DNA of 64,000 bases from Plutella xylostella. Lineage: Eukaryota > Arthropoda > Insecta > Lepidoptera > Plutellidae. The stretch's first letter is position 1; the number at the start of each line of letters is the position of its first letter. Location: contig NC_063991.1 of assembly GCF_932276165.1 (NCBI RefSeq), forward strand, positions 2,905,001-2,969,000, in the 5' to 3' direction. The notes below the pieces were generated by a model, which worked only from the letters and a program-made list of their open reading frames with translations, was not told the DNA's origin and searched no databases. Below are positions 50,944 to 62,479 of this stretch, one piece after another. The translations under genes and the position numbers were made by a program.

Positions 50944-52006
50944 CATGCAGTCGGGTTTTTTGTTTGTTTATATAATTATATTTTTTTATTTCTAACTTTT
51001 TTATTTTTGAAATTTTATATCAGTAGTCGGGTTTTAGTTTATGATCATTTTTTAATTCAATAATTTTAGTGTTGTGATTTAAATATCTACAATATGCATA
51101 TTTTTATAATGTGCTCATCAAACCCTTTCATTTGATACCCCACACGGCATAGTTGGAAAAATATTATTTTTTCGATTATCATTTTATGTACTTTAGAGGG
51201 CGCTATATACATTTTAATGTAACGTCACAAAGCCTGTACCCATCGCGCAATTAATACGCTTCTAACGATACCTCATACATCAAAATCTATCATGACGTTT
51301 AGGCTACAGGAGGGAACAAAGAAACAGACAAACATACATACATAAATACAAACATACAATCGAAAAACATTACCCTCCTCCTTCGGCAGTCGGGTAAAAA
51401 TAGACTGTGCTTCGATACTGCCGTTTGACTGTGTCTGAGAACGTTTGTACTTCACAACGTGTTTTCATCTATAAAGTCATGAAAACGGAAATAAAATCAT
51501 TTGTTAAAGTCAAAGAAGTAATCAATCGATTTTTTTAAGTTACAAACAAAGATTGACTGATTGAAGAATTTCTCACATTAACAATTCCTACCTCACTCCC
51601 TCACCCAGAGCCGCCGAGGAACCTCTTCTTATTTACAAGATTTATACGTCAGCCATAGCCGGTGATAGTGATAGTGGTGAAGCGTAGGCAGAAGCCTACA
51701 TTTTTATGCCCGTGTCATGAAGACCTATCAGCACAGGCATCAGCAAAGTTGAGTGTGTAGTGGATCCATTAAGAAACATTGCAAATATTTGTAATCTGTG
51801 AACAGTATTACAATCTTGTATTCTGTGATTACAATAAAAAATAAAAATGTCAGTCGCAGCCGCTAGCCGACGTGTTCGTAATGTTGTTTCTGCAATGTTT
51901 TGTGGTGGGAGAATGTTAAAATGCCGTTCGTCACGGTCCCCGACCCGCGGGCCAGTCAAGACTTTCTAATCGGCGCGATCAGACTCGATAAGATATAGTT
52001 CTCGCC

Positions 52007-52014
52007 TATAAAAA
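52007..52014 (+). promoter_or_regulatory. Candidate TATA box of UAP
   Basis: TATAAAAA lies 42 bp upstream of the UAP ATG, which would place transcription start about 10-15 bp before the ATG. A very short 5' UTR or a different start is possible. Confidence 0.45.
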
Positions 52015-52048
52015 CAGTAGAATCGAGTGTTCTGGCCGCTAGTACAAG

Positions 52049-53515
52049 ATGTCTTTTGATACCCTAAAGAAGCACCTGACCGTTCACGGTCAAGAGCACC
52101 TTATCAAGTTCTGGCCGGAACTCAGCGAGAATGAGCGGGAACAACTTTCCGAGGAAATCAACAAGCTCGACTTGGCCGAAGTCAACCAAATCTTCAGGCG
52201 CTCGGTCGAAGCGAGCAAAGTGATACAACAGAAGGCTGACGATGACTTGAAGCCGATACCCGACTCGCACTACGAGTCCGTGCCCGCCATGACCAGAGAG
52301 AAGGTAGACGAGTACGAGAAAATCGGATTCGAAGAAATTTCTGATGGTAAAGTTGGAGTATTGGTACTGGCTGGAGGACAGGCCACTAGACTGGGGTTTG
52401 GACATCCAAAGGGCATGTACAATGTCGGCCTCCCGTCCCAGAAGACTCTGTTCCAAATTCAAGCTGAAAGAATTCTGCGGCTGCAGCAAATGGCAGCAGA
52501 GAAGACAGGTAAACACGGCAAAATAACCTGGTACATCATGGCTTCTGAACACACCAAGGTACCGACAGCAGAATTCTTTAAAAAGCATGACCACTTTGGA
52601 CTGAATGAGGAGGATATTGTGTACTTTGAGCAGGGTAGATTGCCGTGTTTTGATTTTGATGGGAAAATCTTTTTGGATGAAAAATACCATTTATCATCAG
52701 CCCCAGACGGCAATGGAGGCTTGTACCGTGCCTTGAAGACGCAGGGAGTTCTTGAAGACTTCACCAAACGAGGCGTAGAGCATCTCCACGCACACTCCGT
52801 GGACAATATCCTCATCAAAGTGGCAGATCCAGTATTAATCGGTTACTGTAAAAGTAAGAATGCGGACTGTGCGGCCAAGGTAGTGCAGAAATCTTCACCG
52901 AGTGAAGCTGTTGGTGTTGTGTGCCGAGTCAACGGGCATTACAAGGTAGTAGAGTACTCTGAACTGACAGAGGAAGCGTCAGAGCGAAGAAACCCGGATG
53001 GACGGCTGACTTTCTCAGCTGGCAACATCTGCAATCACTACTTCTCAGCTGCTTTTCTACGAAAAATCTGTGGTTACGAGTCCAAACTGAAGCTCCACTT
53101 GGCAAACAAGAAGATACCTTACGTAGATGACAGTGGTGTCAGACAGAAGCCAACAGAACCCAATGGTATAAAGATAGAGAAGTTCATTTTTGATGTATTT
53201 GAATATGCTGAAAACTTTGTCTGTTTAGAAGTGGCAAGAGATGTGGAATTTTCTGCTATTAAAAATGCTGATGCGGTTAAGAAAGACTGTCCATCTACCG
53301 CCAAGGAGGACTTGCTGCGGTTGCACCGTAAGTACATCAGGGAGGCGGGAGGCAGTATCGGAGATGATGTGGAGGTGGAGATATCTCCACTCCTGTCGTA
53401 CGGAGGAGAGAATATTAAAGACTTAGTCGAAAACAGAGTGTTCACAAATTCACCATTCCACTTGAAGAGTTCAATAGAATTGCCTGTTCAGAATGGTGTG
53501 AATGGGAAACATTGA
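52049..53515 (+). CDS. UAP: UDP-N-acetylglucosamine pyrophosphorylase (UAP)
   Basis: 488 residues in one uninterrupted exon, the usual family length. The enzyme makes UDP-GlcNAc and pyrophosphate from UTP and GlcNAc-1-phosphate in the cytosol, supplying chitin synthesis and glycosylation in insects. The nucleotide-binding signature LAGGQATRLGFGHPKG is at about residues 107-122. Further conserved blocks include ITWYIMASEHT, LSSAPDGNGGLYRALK (about 225-240), EHLHAHSVDNILIKVADP, NICNHYF and EPNGIKIEKFIFDVF. The start ATG sits in GTACAAGATGTC. No introns are present, so the copy is either an ancestrally intron-poor gene or a retrogene; no poly(A) remnant or target duplication was recognised. Alternative substrates such as GalNAc-1-P cannot be judged from sequence. 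Confidence 0.95.
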   Translation: MSFDTLKKHLTVHGQEHLIKFWPELSENEREQLSEEINKLDLAEVNQIFRRSVEASKVIQQKADDDLKPIPDSHYESVPAMTREKVDEYEKIGFEEISDGKVGVLVLAGGQATRLGFGHPKGMYNVGLPSQKTLFQIQAERILRLQQMAAEKTGKHGKITWYIMASEHTKVPTAEFFKKHDHFGLNEEDIVYFEQGRLPCFDFDGKIFLDEKYHLSSAPDGNGGLYRALKTQGVLEDFTKRGVEHLHAHSVDNILIKVADPVLIGYCKSKNADCAAKVVQKSSPSEAVGVVCRVNGHYKVVEYSELTEEASERRNPDGRLTFSAGNICNHYFSAAFLRKICGYESKLKLHLANKKIPYVDDSGVRQKPTEPNGIKIEKFIFDVFEYAENFVCLEVARDVEFSAIKNADAVKKDCPSTAKEDLLRLHRKYIREAGGSIGDDVEVEISPLLSYGGENIKDLVENRVFTNSPFHLKSSIELPVQNGVNGKH

Positions 53516-54539
53516 ATAATTCCATGTTATGTATAAACTTATGTAAGTTATGTACTTGTACAGTTAGCACAAGGGCTAATTAACTGTTCTTAGTGCAAAT
53601 AGTGAGTTTTGACTCAGGTATATTATGTGGTTACCTAAATCTTTTATGTGAGTTTTAGAATACCTCCAGGGTGAAAATTTATTGTTGAATGGGGAAAAAT
53701 ATTCAATGTATATTTTTGTATTTTTTACAGTATAAATTTTGTATATGTGGTGTCCCATAGACCTGACCCCTTACGGTCTTACCATTGGTAACATTCCATG
53801 TCCTGTGGTGTAATTAGCTAACATACAATTTCTTTGATTACCTAATTATGTATTTTCCATTATAATCAATTAATGGGTTGCGATCTGAATGTTTGTTTAT
53901 CTCTTCTGCTAACTGTACTAAGGCTAAACACCGTAAAAAGATAAGAAAGTATTCTAAATTTTTTACATGCTACAGTCAACATGTTTTATTTTATTATTGC
54001 AATCATGTGTTCCAAAAATACGGAGAGACAGACTCTTCATTCTGGACAACTTTTGAGTTGTGTGCATAAAACAATGTATACCTATTTATAATCACACCAT
54101 GTACCTTAGGGGTTTTATGAGTTTTTAAAGCTATCACCCTCATGTTTAGAGTGTTTTAGCTTTGATTTTCTTACTGGTCTCTAGTTTATGGAGTGTTCAG
54201 TCTATTCTACTACAGGGATAATATTATGACCCAAAAAAACTAATTGAAAATCTGTTCAGTCTGGGAGCTGCTCTACCACAGATAGATACATTTTCATAAT
54301 TTAAATTTGACCTTTTGTCTAATGCTGTTTGGAAAGAGGTATAGTACATCCATTAGCGTGGCTAGAGGGTTACACTAGATTGACAAAAAACTAAAATGAA
54401 TCGGTAGCGGTACGTTTAATGCTACGAGATTGGTGCAGCGGCGGCGGCGCGGCGCTCCGAAAGTTAGTTTTTCGTAAGGAAGAGTGACCCTAAGGCTAAC
54501 GCGCCATTTAATCGCACCTTGACATTTCATTAATCCTTA
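53516..54539. other. 3' flank of UAP
   Basis: AT-rich. Probably includes the UAP 3' UTR, but the polyadenylation site cannot be chosen among several candidates. No gene seen. Confidence 0.5.
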
Positions 54540-54572
54540 TCCTTACTAATATTATAAATGCGAAAGTAACTG

Positions 54573-54603
<31 letters not shown>

Positions 54604-54753
54604 TACTCTTTCACGCCAAAACTACTGAACGGATTTGAATGAAATTTGGTATACATACGGTCTAGACCCTGGGAAAACACATAGGCTACTTTTTATCCCG
54701 GAATTCCCACGGGAAAACTATTTAGGGCGAAGCGAAGCGCGCGGGAACAGCTA
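54540..54753 (+). mobile_element. Lep1-like Helitron
   Basis: Starts TCCTTACTAATATTATAAATGC, has (GTCT)n, and ends GCGCGCGGGAACAGCTAT (the terminal CTAG is altered to CTAT). Confidence 0.85.
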
Positions 54754-54773
54754 TCTGTTATACATATACAGAG

Positions 54774-55016
54774 TGAGTCTTTCATAGGTGCACATCCGGA
54801 AGTATGTCCTTTTCATTCTGAACAACTTTTGTTATAATGACCATGGCATATTTCCGAAAAAAAATATCTACTCCCCATACAGTGTCACGTAAACAACCAA
54901 TTTTCGTATGGGGAAGCATCTTTTTTTTCGTTATATCAAGGTTATTATTACAAAAGTGGTTCAGAATGAAGAGCTCTGTAACATACTTCCAGATATGCAC
55001 CTATGAAAGACTCACA
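54774..55016. mobile_element. Palindromic MITE
   Basis: GTGAGTCTTTCATAGGTGCA...GGAAGTATG and CATACTTCCAGATATGCACC...GAAAGACTCAC are inverted ends. The interior is also self-complementary (ATCTACTCCCCATAC/GTATGGGGAAGCAT). Confidence 0.85.
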
Positions 55017-56228
55017 ATGTATTTTGTTTTTGTCCGGGAATAAATTAAAAGAAATTTAATTAACTGCCATCTGCCGTTTTTTATTTGTATTAAAAACTTT
55101 TTTTATAATCTTACGTACAGTCCGAGACGCTTCAGGTGTATTTGTCCTAGGCTACCTTTCTAAGCTTTACTATAAACATGTAAACATCACATCACAAATA
55201 TCACAATATTTTAAAAGTTTAAATAAATAATAAACCTGTATTCAAAATGTTGGTTAATAAATAGTTTGTAAATGTACATAAATATATTCATATTATATAA
55301 TATTTAGTTACACATAAGTCTGTTTTTAAGTTTCACGTCAATTCAATACAAATAATTGGCAATAATGTACCTACCTATACCAACATATATAAATGTAAAA
55401 TGACTATGTAAGTACATATAATCTACCACGCAGATATCGCACATAGGCCGAGGCCCCATTGATGCGTTGCGTCGTCGCTGCGATATATTTTCTTATGACT
55501 GTTTCTTGTGCCGTACAAATGGGGCCTCACCCTTTATTTAAGTTTACTTTACTCAGAAGAGCCACCTACTCTACCACGATTCTTAGCATGCTTACATTCA
55601 AATACCTAAAAAAAGGGTCAGATATCTGCGTGGCAAGTTGTACGTACACAGGTTGCTGTGAAAACTGAATGATATTCTCAGATCAAAGTTGAAAAGAATT
55701 ACTATTATTCAGGTAGACAAAACGAACCTCTTGAAAATTTTAGTAAAAATCACCACTATTGCAACTCCCTGTAGATAGGTTATAGGTACCTATTTATGTA
55801 AAAAAATGTTCATGTACTTAATATTAGAATATTATGAATATTTATTAGAATTGTATAAACAAAATTGTATTATGAATACCTATTGATAAATTATGAGATT
55901 TTTATATTTACGTTTCTTATACAAAATTATAAATATAAAGTTAAAATCTATTTAAAAAAATATTATGTTTAATTTACCTTCCTGTTGACTTAAAAATATA
56001 TAAGATCAATCACATTAGTTCTCACAAAACGATTAAGTAAACTTAATAAAATGACCAAACCAACAAGTGGTGTGACCCCATAGAATCGTAACAACATAAT
56101 AAGTAATATTTGCTTAGGATGTAAAAAAACACAGCACATATTTTTTTAAAATATTTATTTAATTATTTAAAAGGTTCTGGAAGAGATCTATCTAAGCGAT
56201 AGACCGCCATTTGTATACGCCATCCTAA
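55017..56228. other. Non-coding stretch with one small TIR candidate
   Basis: AT-rich. At 55426-55633 perfect 13-bp inverted ends CCACGCAGATATC/GATATCTGCGTGG enclose about 180 bp with an inner AATGGGGCC/GGCCCCATT pair, a possible MITE. About 56171-56222 is a LINE 3' UTR-like fragment. Confidence 0.5.
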
Positions 56229-56432
56229 TCCTAACTAATATTATAAATGCGAAAGTAACTGATTGTGTCTGCCTGTCTGTCTGTTACTCCTTCACGCCAA
56301 AAATACTGAACGGATTTGAATAAAATTTGGTATACAGATGGTCTAGACCCTGAGAAAGAACATAGGCTTTTTAACGCGGAATTCCCACGGGAAAACTTTT
56401 TAAGGCTAAGCGAAGCTCGCGGGAACAGCTAG
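56229..56432 (+). mobile_element. Lep1-like Helitron
   Basis: TCCTAACTAATATTATAAATGC to GCGGGAACAGCTAG, with some internal divergence (CTTTTTAACGCGGAATTCC). Confidence 0.85.
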
Positions 56433-56442
56433 TTTCTTAATA

Positions 56443-56675
56443 CACTCACGGACAATTAAATAGTTCCACTCATAAAATGCCGACACCAAATGACCCCAAT
56501 TTTTTCAAACATTTTATTGAACATTTGTACAAAATATTACCGTAATTCGTTTGTCATTTCCTGATGCTCTGTGAAATGTGCTTCAATGTTGCAGAAAGCG
56601 TCATTAAGCTAGCCTTTTCCGTTTAGAAGCAATTTGGTGCTTTTCTCAATGGAACTTTTTCATTGCCCGTGAGTG
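56443..56675. mobile_element. M1 MITE, full copy
   Basis: TA-flanked CACTCACGGACAATTAAATAG...CATTGCCCGTGAGTG. It lies 10 bp after the Lep1 end. Confidence 0.85.
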
Positions 56676-56854
56676 TAATTAATAAAGTTGTAAACCACAG
56701 TAGATTTTAATTCCTACGTTTGCTATCTTATCTGGTATGGATACCACACTTCATAGGTACCTTGGTTAGTATGATAGTGATTATTATGATGATATAAGTA
56801 GGTACCTACCTAACCATGTATTATCATATATCTAGGTAAATAGCAAGAAATCCC

Positions 56855-57142
56855 CTTAGGGGCCGTTCATTAATAACGTGAGGCTCAACGGGGGGGGGAT
56901 TGTGTACGGAAAACCTCACTTTTTTTATTGCAAATACACATTATAAATGTTTTTTAATTCAAAACGCAATTTTCGATACATTTTTTCTAGTCAAAAATAG
57001 CCTTTACATAGACTTCCAAAAAAATACACGTGATCCAGGGGGGGAGGGGGGGTGGTCCGAAACCTCACCGAATATCAACAGGGGGGAGGGGGGGATCAAA
57101 AAATTAGAAAAACGACCTCACGTGATTAATGGACGGCCCCTT
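56855..57142. mobile_element. MITE with GGGGCCGTTCATTAAT ends
   Basis: AAGG... reading GGGGCCGTTCATTAATAACG on the left and CGTGATTAATGGACGGCCCC on the right. Poly-G tracts (GGGGGGGG) near 56890, 57038 and 57080 are unusual for the surrounding AT-rich sequence. Confidence 0.8.
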
Positions 57143-57361
57143 AGCGTGGTAAACACTAGGTACTCAAATTACTCAATCTTTTATTGCATCCATAAGTAAG
57201 TTTTACTCGTGTTCAGTGTAGTGTGAAATGGTCCAAGCTTAGAAGGGAATTTAGAATTTAAAGGGGTACCTATGCATAAGGGCCTGTAAGTAAGCGTCGA
57301 CCTTTCGGCATCGTAGGCTACGCACGCATCGCATTCAGTATCCTAATCCTAATCCTAACTA

Positions 57362-57564
57362 TCCTAACTAATATTATAAATGCGAAAGTAACTGTGTCTG
57401 TCTGTCTGCCTGTTACTCTTTCACGCCTAAACTACTGAACGGATTTGAATGAAATTTGGTGTACATATGGTCTAGACCCTGGGAAAGAACATAGGCTACT
57501 TTTTATCCCGGAATTCCCACGGGAAAACTTTTTAAGGCGAAGCGAAGCGCGCGGGAACACCTAG
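57362..57564 (+). mobile_element. Lep1-like Helitron
   Basis: TCCTAACTAATATTATAAATGC to GCGCGCGGGAACACCTAG. A (TCCTAA)n run precedes it. Confidence 0.88.
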
Positions 57565-57786
57565 TTCTTTATAAGTATAGAAATTCACACAAGTGCGTCC
57601 ACTTCGTCGGCATTACCGCCGCTGTTTCTCCATACATTAATGACAAACCGTATGATCCGATGCGTAAGATACCGCGATAGGTGGACGCTTACCTCAAGAG
57701 AGCCAATTACTTACTGTTGCTGTTACTAACACGTAACACCTCACGGAGAAAATACCTAATAGGTAGAATAAGTAAGTACTTAACTA

Positions 57787-58045
57787 CGGCTGAATGGTGT
57801 AGTGACATAGTGACCCTGACTGCTATGCCGAAGGTCCCGGGTTCGATTCCCGGCTGGGGCAGATATTTGTTTAAAGACAGATATCTGTACTTGGGTGTTG
57901 GGTGTTGATATTTATATTTGGTATGTATCTATAATATATGTATTTGTGTACATATATAAGCTGTCCGACACCCATAACAACAGGTTCTGCCTAGCTTGGG
58001 GTCGGATGGCCGTGTGTGGGATGTCACCACAATATTATTATTATT
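57787..58045 (+). mobile_element. SINE-A, full copy
   Basis: Head CGGCTGAATGGTGTAGTGAC, B box GGGTTCGATTCCCGG, body and (ATT)n tail as in other copies. A degraded head-like stretch occurs again at about 58330-58410. Confidence 0.88.
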
Positions 58046-58663
58046 TTATTATTAAGTCCTAACTATTTACTTACAACTTATCTATGTTCTAATTTATTAA
58101 ACTAGCCATTATTAACAAGCTGTTTGTTGCAGGTTTAAAATTCCAATTTTGCAACATTCAAAACCGGATTCTATGACTAAATTATAATGTTTCAATAACA
58201 CCAGTTATCGATCCGGTCCATTAAGTTCCTACTGTAATACATTATCAAAAAGATATTTATAAAAGACCGACCGTCACTACTTATACAAAAATCTGCCCTT
58301 ACATTAATACAGGGTGGAATTTTGACGGCTGATGGTGAAGTTAGTGACCCTGAGTGCCGAAATTCCCGGGTTGCCAGGCCAGAATCCCCGGCCAGAGCAG
58401 ATAGGATTTTTTAAATAATATATATTAATATTAAGTATCTTAAATATCTTTTGGTACTAGATAGTAATACCCAATATATTCTCCAGGTCGGTCTATTGTG
58501 ATTGTGTCGTTATTGCATAAGCCTTCAAAATATTACACACCTAAATCAAAAGTGAAAGGTAAAGTTACCATTCACTTAGCTACCTAGCCTTCCTTTATTA
58601 CTCGTTACAACTATCTAATAATGCATTTTTATAAACCTTACTACAGATAACTTAACAATTTCT

Positions 58664-58808
58664 CCATTCTCGGTTAGACTTAGAGCATAACCAGGGAGTC
58701 GTGCTTAACTTTTGACACATCTGTCATGAATTTTATATGGAGATGACGTTTAATTTATAAATCTATGCCTGTCGGTTAGATAACCGACAATGGAGAAATT
58801 GGCACTTA
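58664..58808. mobile_element. M6 MITE, uninterrupted copy
   Basis: TTTCTCCATTCTCGGTTAGA...AACCGACAATGGAGAAATTGGCAC with interior ACCAGGGAGTCGTGCTTAAC. It corresponds to the Helitron-interrupted copy at 43119-43475. Confidence 0.8.
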
Positions 58809-58978
58809 ATGGCGAAAATGCCACCTTTTTAATTATTTTCACAGTGTCCTACACAATGATCAGACCGTAATCGTCCACTGCTGGACATAGGCCTCTCCCA
58901 AGGAGCGACACAACAACAAACAACATTAGTTACACTCTGTCCCCGGCCTTCCTCATCCAGCCACTACCCGCCACCTGT

Positions 58979-59183
58979 CTAAGCTGGGTCGGAGGGCGTC
59001 ATAGGGTGCTTATACAGACAATCGGGTTCCCTGTATCTACCTGTACCGGTAACCTGAAACCGAAAGCGCTCATGACATTAAATTTTAAAATCCGGGAAAT
59101 GCTCCGTGAGTGAGCTCTTTCGCATAATCAGGCCTACCGGCACGGCTCTATGTAAGCACCCTAAGCTGGGTCGGAGGGCGTCC
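58979..59183. mobile_element. M5 MITE copy 2 with long flanking direct repeats
   Basis: Element at about 59001-59161 (AGGGTGCTTATACAGACAATC...TATGTAAGCACCCT). TAAGCTGGGTCGGAGGGCGTC is present on both sides (ending near 59000 and 59183). Confidence 0.75.
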
Positions 59184-59210
59184 TACCCTATGCCTGTCTG
59201 ATCGTACCTT

Positions 59211-59460
59211 TGTAGCATGTGACGTATTACGATGCATTCCATAAATATTTGTAATACTATCTCTAAACAACATACGTCACAAGTCGCATACCTTCTATTT
59301 AATAGATAGCCAAACTAGACTTTATTGACATGTCTACGTCATAGCGCATTCCAGAATCTTCATATAAATATGTTACTATTTTACTGAATAAAGAGAGTTT
59401 AAAATACAGTTAAGACACGACGCGTTATTCATTTCAGTACTCCAAGCGCCCAACATCTCA
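59211..59460 (+). mobile_element. Solo LTR
   Basis: 250 bp starting TGTAGCATGTGACG and ending CCAACATCTCA, flanked by CCTT on both sides (59207-59210, 59461-59464). An AATAAA polyadenylation signal lies near 59396. There is no internal region or second LTR nearby. Confidence 0.75.
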
Positions 59461-59464
59461 CCTT

Positions 59465-60931
59465 CATAGCCTGCCTAAATTAACTGAGTAGGATCATAGA
59501 ACATGAGCTTGAAACATGCTCTTCTATTCCACTATGATAGGTAAAGTATTTTTAATCTTTATTTATTGAAGACGAAGATTGGAGGAACTTTCGCTTTTTA
59601 ATGTCACTAAAAACTTGTTTGGCCTGTTATCTTGGAAATGTCAAGGTTGATGACCATATTATACGGATTTTTACGAAGATGATACATACATAATACCTCC
59701 TAGGTACCTATACATATACTTACCTATATAGTTATTATGTTATACTTACAGGATGACGCAAAGCGAAACAGAAGGAGAGTTGACAATGCCACCGGGGCGG
59801 GGGTCAGGTTCTTTTGACCCAGACTGTACATAGAAGTCATGCATAGGGCCTTATAGGGCATAGGTAAACCTACATTGGGATATCACACATAATGTGTGGT
59901 GGATAGAAAATTACAAAGATTTCTGTAAGTACATATCCTACAACCCTACAAGCACCCTACTAACTAAATAATCTGTTAGAAACGGATATGACCAACTTCC
60001 TGTTAAATTTTTATAAGTAAATACTTTTACAAGTGTGGTAGTAGGTAGATAATTTTTTTTACTGATAATGGTAGGTACCTACTTAAAATACTGATAATGT
60101 TGGTTATCTCATCAGTCTCATCATATCAATGAGTATATCTGATTGTGAGGCAATCAAAGCTAAAATTAGCGCTGTAAATAAAAAAACACATTCGGAAATG
60201 CCTTATTGGTATGTAGGTACTTATATGCCTTGTATAACACCCCACTTTTTCGTCGGTGGTTAAAAACGATTCCATCATTAATGGAAAAAAGTACTTAACA
60301 GTTAGGTAAGTACTTTTATACTTACTTAATAAGTCAGTAGCAGGCTCAACTATTTGTTTATAAACAACATTCTAACTAATTAATTTCGCATTAACTAGAT
60401 ACTTAATGATGTTGACGATAAAATTATGAAATACCTACTTTGATAAAAGTAAGTTTCAATTTCTAACTGGTAAGTAGGTAAACCTGATAAAAATTAAATG
60501 GCAGACCTAGGTACTTAGTTACATATTTTCAAGTGTTTATTTGATTAGCACTTCACGACTCACGCCACGCTCACGCACGACAACAGGTACTTACCAACCT
60601 AGGTTCCTATAGGTACTTACTAGCCTAGTATGATAAGAAATCGTAAGCGTCTACCTATCGATAGGTATCGTAAGTAATTTAAGTACTTATACGTTTCGGA
60701 CCAAATGGATTTTCATAAAAGTTTGGAAGAAACGGCGTCGGCAATGTTGATGAGATGGACGAACTTGTGTGAATTTAACAACAATATAACCGTTTGCGTC
60801 TGAAACAGCAACCGGGACCCACGCCGTTCGAAGCACGGAAGCGCCCAGAAAACAACCACTTGAATATTGAAAGTACCTTGATGATCATTGATCAGTTGTA
60901 GCTCGACTAGTATAGGATACCTTGGTAACTA
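59465..60931. other. Non-coding stretch
   Basis: AT-rich, with no gene, RNA gene or clear repeat recognised. Confidence 0.5.
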
Positions 60932-61162
60932 CACTCACGGGCAATGAAAAGGTTCCACTGAGAGAAACACACGTATACCTACGTAAAAGCTAGCTTTATG
61001 ACGACTTCATCAACATTGAAGTACCTACATTAACGGAGCATCATGATATTACCAACTAAACAAAATCATATTTTGTTCAAATTTTAAATTCAATGTTAGA
61101 AAAAAAACGTTTGGTGTGATGTGAGCTTCTTGTGAGTGGAACTATTTCATTGCCCGTGAGTG
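60932..61162. mobile_element. M1 MITE, full copy
   Basis: TA-flanked CACTCACGGGCAATGAAAAG...TTTCATTGCCCGTGAGTG. Confidence 0.85.
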
Positions 61163-61179
61163 TATAGGTAAATACAGAA

Positions 61180-61352
61180 CGTTGGGGCTAACGTGTGCCC
61201 AGTGTGCACGAACGTTCCAAGCCAAGATTGGCTATATAAGTCACTTGAGGGCACACCAGCGGAACCCTCAGCAACTATAACACACGGAGTTTGAACGCAG
61301 TCGCCATGGCCGAATACGGCTAGGAGGATATATATTATATTATATTATAAAT
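61180..61352 (+). mobile_element. LINE 3'-end fragment encoding a C2H2-like motif
   Basis: Encodes CAQCARTFQAKIGYISHLRA and AHQRNPQQL then stop, a Cys2-His2 C-terminal motif of the kind found at the end of some invertebrate non-LTR ORFs. The 3' UTR GCCATGGCCGAATACGGCTAG and an AT-rich tail follow. Confidence 0.65.
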
Positions 61353-61562
61353 ACAGAACAAAAGTTTAACGTTGCAAAGGTCGACCACCGTTCAAGGACA
61401 CCTCAACTGCATTCACTGACTGATTCAATGCGTTTTCGTAACTATTCAATATCGAATCGGAGAGAACGCGTAAGACATTGGCCACATAAGGGTTAGTTAC
61501 TCTACATATTTATACATAACTTTACCATAGAATAACGAGTACTATTCTAGTAGTACTACTGT

Positions 61563-61707
61563 ACTTGTTATTCGCATTACAAAGTGGCGCCTCTAGCAAA
61601 AACTATCATGAAACTTTTGACAGATAAGTAATGTATGCAGGTGACAGAAGAAAACCAAAACTTTTTTCGTTTACGTAAATTGCAAAACTCGTACTAGAGG
61701 CTCAGAG
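61563..61707. mobile_element. M4 MITE, fifth copy
   Basis: ACAAAGTGGCGCCTCTAGC, TGACAGATAAGTAATGTATG and AATTGCAAAACTCGTACTAG match the family. Confidence 0.7.
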
Positions 61708-61853
61708 TGCGCCGAACGTGGGTATGCAGGTATAAAAAGAAGTGCATAGTTAATATCGTCAGTGCACCCCAAAAGAGTATCTTTCCATCATCAGACGTTC
61801 TAGGGGTTTCAATTCAATCCGACCTCAAGCTAAGCAGACCCTGTAATATACAG

Positions 61854-62050
61854 GTATCGGACAGCTGATATTATGTCTTGACCGATACGTAATTAAGTAA
61901 ATACTTTGATAATTTTAACACCCAAGAGTCCCAAGACCCGAGTAGTTAGTTAGATACTTACAAATATCTGCGTTCCGCACCGGCCTGGGATGGAACCCGG
62001 GAACTTTGACATAGCAGTCAGTCACTAACCACTACACCATTCGGTCGTCA
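61854..62050 (-). mobile_element. SINE-A, reverse copy
   Basis: Reverse complement with TCCCAAGACCCGAGTAG, a diverged B box and ACCATTCGGTCGTCA at the head. Confidence 0.82.
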
Positions 62051-62078
62051 AATAACATATTTCTGTATGGATCCTAAA

Positions 62079-62268
62079 TCCTAACTAATATAAAATAACT
62101 AAACTAAGTCTGTCACTCTTTCACGACAAAACTACTGGACGGATTTGAATGGATTTTGGTATAGCTACATAATGGTATAGATCGGGAAAGAACATAGAAG
62201 CTACTTTTTATCCCGGAATCCCCACGGGAAAACTTTTTAAGGCGAAGCGAAGCTCGCGGGTACAGCTA
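62079..62268 (+). mobile_element. Lep1-like Helitron, short copy
   Basis: TCCTAACTAATATAAAATAAC to GCGAAGCTCGCGGGTACAGC, without a long (GTCT)n. Confidence 0.8.
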
Positions 62269-62412
62269 AAGTATTAAATATGAATTCAAGCGCCATTGAA
62301 TCAAGAGTTTAGTGAAAAGGTGCATTCTTGTCGGCCTCGTGTTTTGAAAGTAAATGGCCTCACGATGTTTCTTTGTTCGCTTTGACTAGAATGTGCAACA
62401 AATATTTTCCTG

Positions 62413-62478
62413 GTTATAAAGTAGGTTCTTATAGTTATGTACTATGTTATAAAGTAGGTTCTTATAGTTATGTACTAA
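62413..62478. repeat. 33-bp tandem duplication
   Basis: GTTATAAAGTAGGTTCTTAT plus AGTTATGTACTA occurs twice in a row, at 62413 and 62446. Confidence 0.9.
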
Positions 62479-62479
62479 T

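Larger units (their letters stand above)
50535..52048. other. Intergenic region between the REXO4-like gene and UAP
   Basis: Divergent gene starts. It contains the MITE at 50771-50943 and otherwise AT-rich sequence with no exon recognised. A TATA-like box lies close to the UAP start. Confidence 0.5.

Noticed and set aside
52064..52690. Minus-strand open frame of 208 codons
   Set aside because: It is antisense to the conserved UAP coding sequence and has no family resemblance.
23702..62050. tRNA genes (A/B-box-like segments such as GGTTCGATTCCCGG)
   Set aside because: Every instance continues into a SINE body and tail, and several are diverged. No independent cloverleaf was seen.
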